The notes under the pieces: model-generated | The model's input: the letters and a program-made list of their open reading frames with translations, nothing else | What the model was told of the DNA's origin: nothing | The model's database searches: none | NCBI GenBank assembly: GCA_947177695.1 | Contig: CAMWVO010000027.1 | Span: 1-11,505 of the forward strand | Length of the DNA stretch: 11,505 nucleotides | DNA from: an uncultured Clostridia bacterium | GTDB lineage: Bacteria > Bacillota > Clostridia > Oscillospirales > Ruminococcaceae | Direction: 5' to 3' | Translations under genes and position numbers: made by a program | Shown: one piece after another, positions 1 to 8,290 of the stretch | Layout: each line of letters begins with the position of its first letter | Position numbering within the stretch: the stretch's first letter is position 1

Positions 1-1
1 G

Positions 2-2347
2 TATGATATAAGCGCTGCCGGAGATCCTACTATACAGCGGCTTTTCGCAGGACCGAACGACGACAGCGAGGACGCTGTTGAGTGTTCAGACATTGAGCTT
101 GTCGGAAAAAACGATATTATATGCGACGGATTTAATAAAATTCAAGGTCAATGTAAGCTTGCTTACAAGCATTGCTATGAGAAGGGCTTTTTAGATCAGA
201 ATTTATTTAACTTTCACGGTTCGATTTGCTACAACAGGCATATTATCACTAAATCCATGCTTGAAGCTGCCGGATATAAAATAAAAAACAATGATGATTT
301 CTGGTTTTATTCCCAAATCGGTCCTGATAACGGTGGAACTAAAACAGCGCAGTTTTATGATAAAAGCGAAAATTCTTCCATACGTTTTTTTATGGCTCTT
401 ATAAAGCTGTTTGAGGAAAAGTGGAGCGGTTTCAATGTATCCGACTTATCAAAATATTACTTTATTTTTGAGCCTATTATATGGTTTAATAATGCAAAAG
501 TAGATGATGCCAATCCTGCAAATTCAAATTTAAGCTATTCTTTTTACGGCACATTAACTGAATTGGCATACATACAATTAAATGCCCATAACTTTGAAAG
601 AAATCGTTTTGGATTTGCTTATATAGATTCTTACAACAACAATAACAGGAGCGCTTCCGGAGCGTGGCTTAAGGATATGCAGGTATGCGCCTTTGTAGAC
701 GGCGGGGCAATGATGTTAAGAACAAGTCACAAATTGTCGGACAACGAACCGGTTACGATGAGTGCCATATCATCTGATTTTTACAGCGGTTATATAAATA
801 ATACAATTACTTATAACATACCATCATACGATGGATATTGTTACGGAGATTATGCGGTGGAAAACATGGCTGTCGCCTGTCTTCAGTACAATCCTCCAAT
901 AACCTATACCGCGCAGAATTATGAATACAGAACAGATACGGAGGTCGTTACCTCAATTAAGCTTGCAAATAACAGCAATACTGATTTTCTGCCATCTTAT
1001 GAATCGGTTGCAGAGTATGAAGCGCACGGAGAAGAGCCTGTTGCAATAGGAGCAATTCTTGAGTATACGAATAAAAACGGCTCTCCATTGACTGCAAAGC
1101 AAATTTCCGACCTCGGACTTCCCGATTTTGTAAGTGCTCAGGGAATAGGCTCCTCAAAAAACTTTGATTTGCAGCGGAAAGCCGGTTTTGAAACTACGCC
1201 GACAAATGAAACATATCTTTATTTCAAATGGAAAACCCCCGAAAAGCCAATGAAAATTAATATAACTGCAAGATTTGTCGGCGATAATGATAAAAACCCG
1301 CTGTTCATAAAGCATTCGGCAGACTCTATTGAAGGCGATAATCTTTTATATGACGGTGCAAATTATGAATATCAAAATAAAACTTATACAACAGTTACAT
1401 TTGAATGCGATATAAAAGATACAATGGCACAGCTTAACGAAAATCATGTGCCGCCTGATACGCTTGGAGGTTTTATGGATAAACCGTCCGATTCATCAAC
1501 GGCGGACAAACATGATAAATATGAAAAAAACGCTGAGATATTCAGAAATTACGATCCGAACAAAGTGTTTGACATGAAAGAATATCTTTCCGATCCGTTA
1601 AGCGAAGACGAAAAAATAAAGCGGCTGAATTGGTTTGAATATTCGTCATACATTGACTATTCCGATAACTCGGTCAAGTTAAAATTAAAACAGTTTCAAG
1701 CCAATTCATGGATCACAGTACAGGAATATACGGATTCATGGACTTCCGGAACAACAAATCCTATTATAGTTTTAAATAATGTTCCTCAAAAAATACGCAA
1801 TGCGGATAACGGAAAAACATATAAATTTATTCCGTCCGGATACGGATTTACATATGGTTTCAAGGAAAATTATCAAGGACAAACTAAAAATGGACTTATT
1901 ATAATTTATGTTGCTCCGGAAGATGAGGAAATAATTAAAAGGTCATGCACAATGTTTCAAAACGGAGTAATGCTTTATCCGGAATTCAATTACTCTCCAA
2001 ATTATCTGAGCACGATCGAAACACATATGTATGAATGGTTTGACGGCAACGCTTCCACTTATGACAGTGTTCATGCTCTTTCGCATAACAGTAATTCTCT
2101 GAATGAAAAAGTTAATATTGAAGACATAAACGACAGCAATGGAGGACCCCAACTGATGAAAAGCCGTGTGCATTTTATACCCGTATGGTTTCCTGACAAT
2201 ACGGAGTATAAGGTGGAGGTCATTTGGTTTGACTATTGGACTCCTGCGGGTCAAATATACGACCATGAAACTTATACGCTTTATATAGACGGAAATATTT
2301 ACGACAACTGGTATGCCTCAAAATCCGACACCAACCAGAAAAAGTGA
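2..2347 (+). CDS. Large beta-rich, probably exported protein of unknown function (5' end outside window)
   Basis: No family is firmly recognised. The frame is open from base 2 to the TGA at 2345-2347 (781 codons), so the true start and any signal peptide lie left of the window; the ATG at 257 has 85 open in-frame codons before it and no convincing Shine-Dalgarno site. The product is rich in Tyr, Trp, Asn and Asp, with alternating polar/aromatic strands typical of extracellular beta proteins. The segment at about 926-1276 resembles an Ig-like fold: it opens with a TDTEVVTSI strand and closes with a YLYFKWKTP strand, as in CARDB-like bacterial surface domains. The last ~55 residues (about 2156-2325) form a compact module around HFIPVWFPD and WTPAG. 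No C-terminal membrane anchor, LPXTG motif or dockerin is visible. It overlaps the pseudokinase gene by four bases and leads into a secretion operon, so a secreted substrate or surface component is plausible. That role is inference. Confidence 0.75.
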   Translation, partial: YDISAAGDPTIQRLFAGPNDDSEDAVECSDIELVGKNDIICDGFNKIQGQCKLAYKHCYEKGFLDQNLFNFHGSICYNRHIITKSMLEAAGYKIKNNDDFWFYSQIGPDNGGTKTAQFYDKSENSSIRFFMALIKLFEEKWSGFNVSDLSKYYFIFEPIIWFNNAKVDDANPANSNLSYSFYGTLTELAYIQLNAHNFERNRFGFAYIDSYNNNNRSASGAWLKDMQVCAFVDGGAMMLRTSHKLSDNEPVTMSAISSDFYSGYINNTITYNIPSYDGYCYGDYAVENMAVACLQYNPPITYTAQNYEYRTDTEVVTSIKLANNSNTDFLPSYESVAEYEAHGEEPVAIGAILEYTNKNGSPLTAKQISDLGLPDFVSAQGIGSSKNFDLQRKAGFETTPTNETYLYFKWKTPEKPMKINITARFVGDNDKNPLFIKHSADSIEGDNLLYDGANYEYQNKTYTTVTFECDIKDTMAQLNENHVPPDTLGGFMDKPSDSSTADKHDKYEKNAEIFRNYDPNKVFDMKEYLSDPLSEDEKIKRLNWFEYSSYIDYSDNSVKLKLKQFQANSWITVQEYTDSWTSGTTNPIIVLNNVPQKIRNADNGKTYKFIPSGYGFTYGFKENYQGQTKNGLIIIYVAPEDEEIIKRSCTMFQNGVMLYPEFNYSPNYLSTIETHMYEWFDGNASTYDSVHALSHNSNSLNEKVNIEDINDSNGGPQLMKSRVHFIPVWFPDNTEYKVEVIWFDYWTPAGQIYDHETYTLYIDGNIYDNWYASKSDTNQKK

Positions 2348-3450
2348 GTGAATATAAATTGCTGTTTTGTAAAAATTGCGGTGCTGAAGTGACCGAAGAT
2401 TTTCGTTTCTGTGAAAAGTGCTTTGTAAATCTCAGCATTGAGGGTGCGGTAGTGAACAACTTCGGTTTGGCTTCAGACGCCGCGGGAAGGGCTGTGGAGA
2501 GCGGAGACTTTATACCCGATGCATTTATCGGAAGCTATGATTTCAGCGGTTGTCTGATAGGAAATTATCGTCTTTCCGAAAAAACGGATTCCTTTTTAGG
2601 AAGTGATTATTATTCTGCCGTAGATATCTCAAACGGCAAAAAAATATGCGTTCGGTATATGAATATATCGGAAATGTATTATTCTGACAGATATGCATTG
2701 ATTTTGGGGAAAAAAGCGGTTAATATACCTGATCTTGCAGTACGGCTTTGCAATGATGAGATGGAACGTTTTAAACGCGCCTGCAAATTATGCAGTCTTC
2801 CTTGTCCGAATTTGGGGATCAGCAGTTTTTTATCTTCAAATAAGAAAGAATGTCATATGTTTTTTCATTATAATGATCTCATGCCGCTTTCTCTTAAAAT
2901 AAAACAGCAGCATATAAGCGTAAGAGACGTTATAAAAATTTCTTTGGATATATGCGGTTTTCTTTTAGAATTTGAACGCAATAATATTCTGTTCGGCAGT
3001 GTTTTTGAATCAAATATTTTTATTGACAATAACGGAAGCGCGGTGCCCGGGGCGGAATTTGACAGGGCGCTTCAGCGCTGCTTTATTGACAGTCCTGCCG
3101 CTATTGGATATTCAATGTATATTCCGGCTGATTGCAGACTTGACGATAACGGCAGTATATATTCACTTGCAGTAATGCTTTACAAAATGTTTAATGGCGG
3201 CAGACTTCCGTATATGAATTATTTTAACGATAATCCGAATTATTTTGATCTTTTAAAAGCCGAACATGACAGGAGTTTATTTTTGGAACTGCAAATGCCG
3301 ATAAATGCCGAAAATATGTTAGGAAATATGCTTTCAGGAATAATCGGAAACAAAAACTGGCGGGATATAAAAATATCAGACGTGAAAAAAACTTTAGAAA
3401 ATGCACTGAATTATCTTTCAGCGCCGGAGCTTGACCGAAAAATAAATTAA
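2344..3450 (+). CDS. Zinc-ribbon pseudokinase, possible EssB/YukC counterpart
   Basis: 368 residues. The N-terminus carries a zinc ribbon with Cys9, Cys12, Cys23 and Cys26 (CxxC-x10-CxxC). From about residue 70 a protein-kinase fold is recognisable but stripped of catalytic residues. The nucleotide-loop region (73-93) lacks the glycine pattern, and Arg104 sits where the VAIK lysine should be. The HRD-equivalent stretch reads FGS (217-219), with only the catalytic-loop Asn224 kept (ESNIFID). DFG is replaced by Glu238-Phe-Asp240, and the DIYSLG helix appears as SIYSLA (271-276). Phosphotransfer is therefore unlikely. T7SSb systems use the pseudokinase-fold protein EssB/YukC as a hub near EssC, so this gene, directly before essC, may fill that place; unlike EssB, it shows no membrane helix. 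The GTG start overlaps the previous stop (GTGA) and lacks a strong Shine-Dalgarno site, which suggests translational coupling. A divergent, unrelated kinase-fold regulator is the alternative. Confidence 0.82.
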   Translation: MSEYKLLFCKNCGAEVTEDFRFCEKCFVNLSIEGAVVNNFGLASDAAGRAVESGDFIPDAFIGSYDFSGCLIGNYRLSEKTDSFLGSDYYSAVDISNGKKICVRYMNISEMYYSDRYALILGKKAVNIPDLAVRLCNDEMERFKRACKLCSLPCPNLGISSFLSSNKKECHMFFHYNDLMPLSLKIKQQHISVRDVIKISLDICGFLLEFERNNILFGSVFESNIFIDNNGSAVPGAEFDRALQRCFIDSPAAIGYSMYIPADCRLDDNGSIYSLAVMLYKMFNGGRLPYMNYFNDNPNYFDLLKAEHDRSLFLELQMPINAENMLGNMLSGIIGNKNWRDIKISDVKKTLENALNYLSAPELDRKIN

Positions 3451-3456
3451 GCAATG

Positions 3457-3462
3457 AAGGGA
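3457..3462 (+). promoter_or_regulatory. Ribosome binding site of the essC-like gene
   Basis: AAGGGA lies 10 bases before the ATG at 3473, in the 22-base gap after the pseudokinase gene. It supports the chosen start. No promoter or hairpin is evident in the gap. Confidence 0.6.
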
Positions 3463-3472
3463 ATTTATATTT

Positions 3473-6400
3473 ATGATTTTAGTATTGCTTGAACAAGACA
3501 GAATGTACACTTTGCGTTTACCTGAAAAGATAAGCGGGAAATATTGCTTAAATCACATAAATGCTATTGGAAAAACAGAACAAATTGTTTCAGCAGAGGG
3601 TATTGACGGCAAATGGATATTAAAAACTTCTGTATATGCTAAGTTTGAAAATGATACAAATGAGCTTTCGGCAGTCAGCGGAGTATTTGACGTTATTATT
3701 AAAAGGACATATACAAAAGCTGCGCTTATTATTGAGGAGGACGAAATTGCGTACAGTACATTTTTCAAGAAAACAATAAACGGCGAATGCGCAGTAACTG
3801 TCGGCGGTCATACTGATAATACACTGTGCTATTATTCTGAACATTTTCCGTTGATCAAAGATTCACATATATCTATGTCATATGCAGACGGTAAATTTTC
3901 CGTTTCGGACTTTACAGGTAATGTATATATAAACGGATATTCCGCCCATACAGGTGAAATTGAGGCGGGAACACAGATATATGTGGGTGGGATAAAAATA
4001 ATTGCCGGCAGGGATTTTATTTGCTGTAACTATGAAAAATACATTCAAAAAACAGACGAAGATATTTTAAATGAATTTAGTGTTCCGAAAGGACAGATAA
4101 AAGAAACCCATGAAATTGCGGAGGATAAGGCTGATAATTTGTTTTATTGCTCTCCTCGTTTTTGCAGGACAAGTGACAGCGCAATAATTGATATTGAATT
4201 GCCGCCGTCAAAAGCTGCTGCCGATACGTCTCCCGCAATATTTTCAATCGGACCGTCTCTTACTATGGGTATGGCTTCTGTCGCAACCGCCGGCTTCAGT
4301 ATTGCAAATAATATCAGCAACGGCGGAACTGTAATGAGTGCAGCCCCAACTATAATTATGGCGGGCAGCATGGTTCTTGGTTCGGTAATGTGGCCTGTCC
4401 TTTCAAAAAGTGCAGAGAAAAAACGCAGTAAGAAAAAAGAGAAAATCCGTACAGCCGCATATGCTGAATACATTAAGAGCATCAGAGAAAAAATTGAAAG
4501 AACAGCTTTTAAGCAAAAGGAAAATATTATTTCTTCAAATCCTCAGGCAGAAGAACTATTGCGCCGTATTGAATATCGTGACCGCAGTCTTTGGGAACGC
4601 ATAAGCGGTCAGAGTGATTTTCTTTCTTTTATTGCGGGAAAAGGAAGTATTGACGCAAATATCAGGCTTAATTTTCGTGAAAAGAGTTTTTCGCTGGAGA
4701 ATGATCCTTTATATGAGCTTGCAGCCGGTCTTGCAAATGAAAAAACAGTTATTTATGATGTCCCTATAACAATATCTCTTAAAGACGATTACATATTGGG
4801 AATTATAGGAGACAGAGACGAAGCGGAAGCATATGTGCGCAGCATAATAATTCAGACGGCTGCTTTGCACAGCTATGACGAGGTGCGGTTTGTTGTAATT
4901 GCAAATGAGGAGGACTATTTCAAGTGGGAATTTATGCGCTGGCTTCCTCACATAAACAGCGGCGGCGGAGAGATACGTTATATTGCGGCTGATACGGAGG
5001 ATATGAAGTTTATTTCTTCCGAACTTGAAAAATGCATGTTAAACGGTACAAATTGTGCCTATGTGGTAATATCATGTGACAGGAAGCTTGCTGCGAAAAC
5101 ATCGTTTATAAGCAAAATACTTAATTCACCTGATTATTGCGGATTCAGTATTATTGCTCTTTATGACGAAATGAAATATCTCCCGAAAGAATGCAGGAAA
5201 GTAATAAATATCACAAAACAAATTTCGGAGATACACAATCCCGACGGAACGGTTATTAACATTGAACTGTATCCGCATATCGATCCTGCACAGTGTTTGA
5301 AAAGCGCAGTTTCGCTTGCAAATATTCGTCTTGCAAAATCAGATAAATCCTTTGAGCTTCCGAATATGATAACATTTATGGAACTTATGGGCGCTGTAAA
5401 ATGCGAGCATCTTAACTGTGCTCAAAGGTGGCATGACAATAATCCTGTTAATTCTCTTAAAACTGCGGTTGGAATTGACGAAAACGGAGACGCGTGTTAT
5501 CTTGACCTGCACCAGGACGGACACGGTCCTCACGGACTTGTGGCAGGTATGACAGGTTCGGGAAAATCCGAATTCATAATGACATATATTCTTTCAATGG
5601 CTTTAAATTACAGTCCCGAGGAAGTTTCATTTATTCTTATAGATTATAAGGGCGGAGGAATGTCAAAGGCTTTCAAAAAGCTGCCCCATCTTGCAGGAAT
5701 GATCACAAACCTTGACGGCTCTGGAATTGCAAGAGCGCTTGTTTCAATTGAAAGCGAACTCAAGCGCAGGGAGCATGTTCTTGCCGAAACGGGCGAAAAG
5801 CTTGAAATGACAAACCTCGACATATATAAATATCAGAAGCTGTACCGTTCAGGAATGGTTTCGGAACCGATGTCTCATTTATTTATTATTTCAGATGAAT
5901 TTGCCGAATTAAAATCACAGCAGCCCGAATTTATGGATAAGCTGATAAGTACCGCCAGAATAGGACGATCTCTCGGAGTACACCTTATACTTGCCACACA
6001 AAAGCCAAGCGGAGTTGTAAGCGACCAGATCTGGAGCAACAGTCGGTTTAAGGTTTGCTTAAAGGTTCAGGACGCAGCGGACAGTACGGATATGATCAAA
6101 CGTCCGGACGCGGCGGCTCTTACAAAAACAGGCAGATTCTATTTGCAGGTCGGATATAACGAAATTTTTGTTATGGGACAGTCCGCATGGTGCGGCGCGG
6201 TATATCGTCCGGACGAAGAAGCGCATATTGCTTCCGATGTGGGAATAACGGTAATTGACCGCTGCGGCAGAAAAATTGCCCAATCGTCCGCTGCGGATAT
6301 CAACGGCGCAAAAGATCACGAAAAGGAAAATGAACAAAAGACGCCGACAAAGCAGCTTGACGCTGTACTTGAATACATAGAAAAAACAGCCGAAAGCGAG

Positions 6401-8026
6401 GGAATATCAGCAAGACCTATGTGGCTTCCTCCTATTTCGGACAAGCTGTACTTCAGTGACATCTGCGCAAAAAGTGTAAAAGGCAAGTCATCATTTTCTC
6501 ACTATGCTGATATTGCGCTTTATGACGCTCCGGAAAAGCAGGAACAGAATTTATTTTCCGTATCTCCTTTGGAGGACGGAAACATTGTCATATACGGTTC
6601 GTCAGGGTCCGGCAAGTCGTCGTTTATTATGTCGATGATATGTTCAATGGCAGAAAAATATTCTCCGCAGGACGTAAATTTCTATGTTATAGATTTCGGC
6701 GCAGAAACGCTTATTCAGCTTAAAGACCTGCCCCATATAGGCGAAATTATTGTGCCGTCAAATGCAGATCGTATAAAAAATTTGATTTTATTTATAAAAC
6801 GTCAGGCTGATATCCGCAAAAAATTATTTCTTGATTATAACGGAGATTATCACACATATTGTGAGAATAAATCAAAAATCCCGGAAATCATTGTAATTAT
6901 AAATAATTACGGCGCATTCAGCGAATATATAAACGGAATATTTGACACCTCTCTGCTGCAGCTCGGAAAGTTAGGAATAAGCTTTGTTGTGACGGCGGTT
7001 CTTGTGAATGCTTTAGGTTTTTCTGTCCTGCAGAATTTCAGACAGAAAATTACAATGCAGCTTAACGATGAGGCATATTCAATTATTTTCAGCAAAGCGG
7101 GACGGCTTCGCCCGGCTCAATGCAAAGGACGGGGACTGGCACAGATCGGAGAACAGGTGTATGAATTTCAAACAGCGTTTGCGGCTCCGCCGGAAAAGCA
7201 ATCGGATTATTTTAATGAGCTTTGCATCAGCAAGCAAACAGAGTACGGCGGAACAGCGGCATTAAAGGTACCTGTACTTCCTAAATATTATACCTGTGAA
7301 TATATCCGCGGAAACGATCTTATGCCCGTCGCCCTTAACGCAGTCCCTGTTGGACTTTCATCTGTTGAAGCCGAACCGGTTTATTTCGATTTTTCGGAAA
7401 AATTTTCGGTTATTGCACATAAATCAATGTTTGACAGCGCTGTTGTCCAGGGTGTTGCCGAAGTCCTTTCAATGTGTTATGCCGACAGGCTGACCGTTGT
7501 CGATTGTTTTGACACATTTGCAAATTGCAATATGAATTATAACTATGTTCACGGAAAAGAAAATTCCGCAAAATTTATTCATGAGATTTTTGAGGTGGCT
7601 TTGCACAGGCATAATAATTACAATGACTGTGTTCATGCGGGCAAACCAATTCCTCAATATGACGAACGTGCAATTTTGTTCTGCGGCATAGGAAGACTGT
7701 TGAGCACGCTTAATTCAGACATTAAGGACGAACTTGTCAATATGCTTGAGAGGGTCGGTACCAAGCACAATTTCAGATATATCATTTATGACAAGGTAAG
7801 CGATCTGAGTTCTCTGAAAGAAATAATGAGTTTTGCGGAACGCAAAAATCAGAACAGTTATATTTGGGCAGGCGGCGGATATTCGGAGCAGTATATACTG
7901 CCTTCCGTTAAACCTTATGAAAAATCCGATGAAATTCTTAATGGCGGATATGTCGTATCCAAAAAGAAAATAAGCTGTGTAAAACTGATATGTTCCGAAA
8001 TTTCAAAGGAGGACGACAATGAATAA
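3473..8026 (+). CDS. essC: EssC/YukB-type T7SS FtsK/SpoIIIE coupling ATPase
   Basis: 1517 residues, a usual EssC length. This is the membrane motor that recruits and drives T7SSb substrates. Residues 1-75 may be a diverged first FHA domain; residues 80-185 look like a second, with the YVNG-type strand at Tyr152-Gly155 and His132, but without the phosphothreonine-binding Arg (VGGHTDN at 110-116). A membrane hairpin spans about 255-280 and 285-310, followed by a very basic stretch (312-324). Residues about 430-620 match the degenerate D0 domain. D1 is intact: Walker A GMTGSGKS (692-699), DYKGGGM (724-730), Walker B Asp808-Glu809 and the LATQKPSG motif (840-847). D2 keeps Walker A GSSGSGKS (1042-1049) and an IDFGAETL strand, but the Walker B position is Asn1144-Asn1145. 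D3 (from about 1280; VPVGLSSVEAEPVYFD at 1291-1306) lacks recognisable Walker A (SVIAHKSMFDS) and Walker B (ILFCGIG). A DNA translocase is unlikely given FHA, D0 and the YukD neighbour. Confidence 0.95.
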   Translation: MILVLLEQDRMYTLRLPEKISGKYCLNHINAIGKTEQIVSAEGIDGKWILKTSVYAKFENDTNELSAVSGVFDVIIKRTYTKAALIIEEDEIAYSTFFKKTINGECAVTVGGHTDNTLCYYSEHFPLIKDSHISMSYADGKFSVSDFTGNVYINGYSAHTGEIEAGTQIYVGGIKIIAGRDFICCNYEKYIQKTDEDILNEFSVPKGQIKETHEIAEDKADNLFYCSPRFCRTSDSAIIDIELPPSKAAADTSPAIFSIGPSLTMGMASVATAGFSIANNISNGGTVMSAAPTIIMAGSMVLGSVMWPVLSKSAEKKRSKKKEKIRTAAYAEYIKSIREKIERTAFKQKENIISSNPQAEELLRRIEYRDRSLWERISGQSDFLSFIAGKGSIDANIRLNFREKSFSLENDPLYELAAGLANEKTVIYDVPITISLKDDYILGIIGDRDEAEAYVRSIIIQTAALHSYDEVRFVVIANEEDYFKWEFMRWLPHINSGGGEIRYIAADTEDMKFISSELEKCMLNGTNCAYVVISCDRKLAAKTSFISKILNSPDYCGFSIIALYDEMKYLPKECRKVINITKQISEIHNPDGTVINIELYPHIDPAQCLKSAVSLANIRLAKSDKSFELPNMITFMELMGAVKCEHLNCAQRWHDNNPVNSLKTAVGIDENGDACYLDLHQDGHGPHGLVAGMTGSGKSEFIMTYILSMALNYSPEEVSFILIDYKGGGMSKAFKKLPHLAGMITNLDGSGIARALVSIESELKRREHVLAETGEKLEMTNLDIYKYQKLYRSGMVSEPMSHLFIISDEFAELKSQQPEFMDKLISTARIGRSLGVHLILATQKPSGVVSDQIWSNSRFKVCLKVQDAADSTDMIKRPDAAALTKTGRFYLQVGYNEIFVMGQSAWCGAVYRPDEEAHIASDVGITVIDRCGRKIAQSSAADINGAKDHEKENEQKTPTKQLDAVLEYIEKTAESEGISARPMWLPPISDKLYFSDICAKSVKGKSSFSHYADIALYDAPEKQEQNLFSVSPLEDGNIVIYGSSGSGKSSFIMSMICSMAEKYSPQDVNFYVIDFGAETLIQLKDLPHIGEIIVPSNADRIKNLILFIKRQADIRKKLFLDYNGDYHTYCENKSKIPEIIVIINNYGAFSEYINGIFDTSLLQLGKLGISFVVTAVLVNALGFSVLQNFRQKITMQLNDEAYSIIFSKAGRLRPAQCKGRGLAQIGEQVYEFQTAFAAPPEKQSDYFNELCISKQTEYGGTAALKVPVLPKYYTCEYIRGNDLMPVALNAVPVGLSSVEAEPVYFDFSEKFSVIAHKSMFDSAVVQGVAEVLSMCYADRLTVVDCFDTFANCNMNYNYVHGKENSAKFIHEIFEVALHRHNNYNDCVHAGKPIPQYDERAILFCGIGRLLSTLNSDIKDELVNMLERVGTKHNFRYIIYDKVSDLSSLKEIMSFAERKNQNSYIWAGGGYSEQYILPSVKPYEKSDEILNGGYVVSKKKISCVKLICSEISKEDDNE
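8005..8012 (+). promoter_or_regulatory. Strong internal ribosome binding site for the EsaB/YukD-like gene
   Basis: AAAGGAGG inside the last codons of essC, six bases before the ATG at 8019. It fixes the start of the small gene and allows translation independent of reinitiation after the essC stop. Confidence 0.85.
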
Positions 8027-8270
8027 AATACTGGTCAGTATATATTTTCCCGCAGTATGCAAATCTTATGATGTGTATTTGCCGTGCGAAGCCGAAATAT
8101 CTCAGATAACGGATATGCTGAAGCAAGTCTGCGGCGAATTGACGAACAATATGTTTATGCCGTCGTACGATTCTGTGCTGTGTGACAGAAGTACGGGGAA
8201 TATACTGGATGTTAACGCTACCCCGAATGAATTGTGTCTGATAAACGGGTCAGAACTTATGTTTATATAA
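8019..8270 (+). CDS. esaB: YukD/EsaB-like ubiquitin-fold protein of T7SSb
   Basis: 83 residues, the usual size for YukD/EsaB, which are small cytoplasmic ubiquitin-like accessory proteins of the Firmicutes T7SS. The pattern fits a beta-grasp fold: a first strand (KILVSIYF), a second strand (YDVYLP), a helix (ISQITDMLKQVCGEL), then short strands ending in LCLINGSELMFI, which resembles the closing L-x-x-G-x-x-L strand of YukD. There is no C-terminal Gly-Gly and nothing to suggest covalent conjugation. The gene overlaps essC by eight bases and is preceded by AAAGGAGG, so the two are coupled. Position next to EssC strengthens an assignment that would be weak on sequence alone, because this family diverges strongly. 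In some T7SSb proteins a YukD-like domain is fused to other components; here it is free-standing. Confidence 0.8.
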   Translation: MNKILVSIYFPAVCKSYDVYLPCEAEISQITDMLKQVCGELTNNMFMPSYDSVLCDRSTGNILDVNATPNELCLINGSELMFI

Positions 8271-8276
8271 AAAGAT

Positions 8277-8283
8277 AAGGTGA
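8277..8283 (+). promoter_or_regulatory. Ribosome binding site of the CpaB-like gene
   Basis: AAGGTGA seven bases before the ATG at 8291, within the 20-base gap after the YukD-like gene. It supports the start that leaves a basic N-terminus (MRFLKNR) ahead of the membrane helix. Confidence 0.65.
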
Positions 8284-8290
8284 TTTAGTT

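Noticed and set aside
257..259. ATG at 257 as the start of the first gene
   Set aside because: The same frame is open for 85 further codons to base 2, with protein-like composition and no good Shine-Dalgarno site before 257. The gene continues off the left edge.
1943..2266. Minus-strand open frame of 107 codons
   Set aside because: It lies entirely inside the coherent first gene, its composition is not protein-like for a clear family, and no promoter or ribosome binding site was seen.
2344..3450. Active Ser/Thr protein kinase
   Set aside because: The VAIK lysine and the HRD and DFG aspartates are all absent, leaving only fold-supporting residues.
4144..4482. Minus-strand open frame of 112 codons with hydrophobic stretches
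   Set aside because: It is the reverse complement of the EssC membrane hairpin and basic linker. It has no ribosome binding site of note and lies wholly inside a strongly supported gene.
3473..8026. FtsK/SpoIIIE DNA translocase or conjugation coupling protein
   Set aside because: FHA-like N-terminus, D0 domain, three tandem modules and the adjoining YukD-like gene fit EssC. No relaxase, mating-pair or DNA-binding gamma domain is seen.
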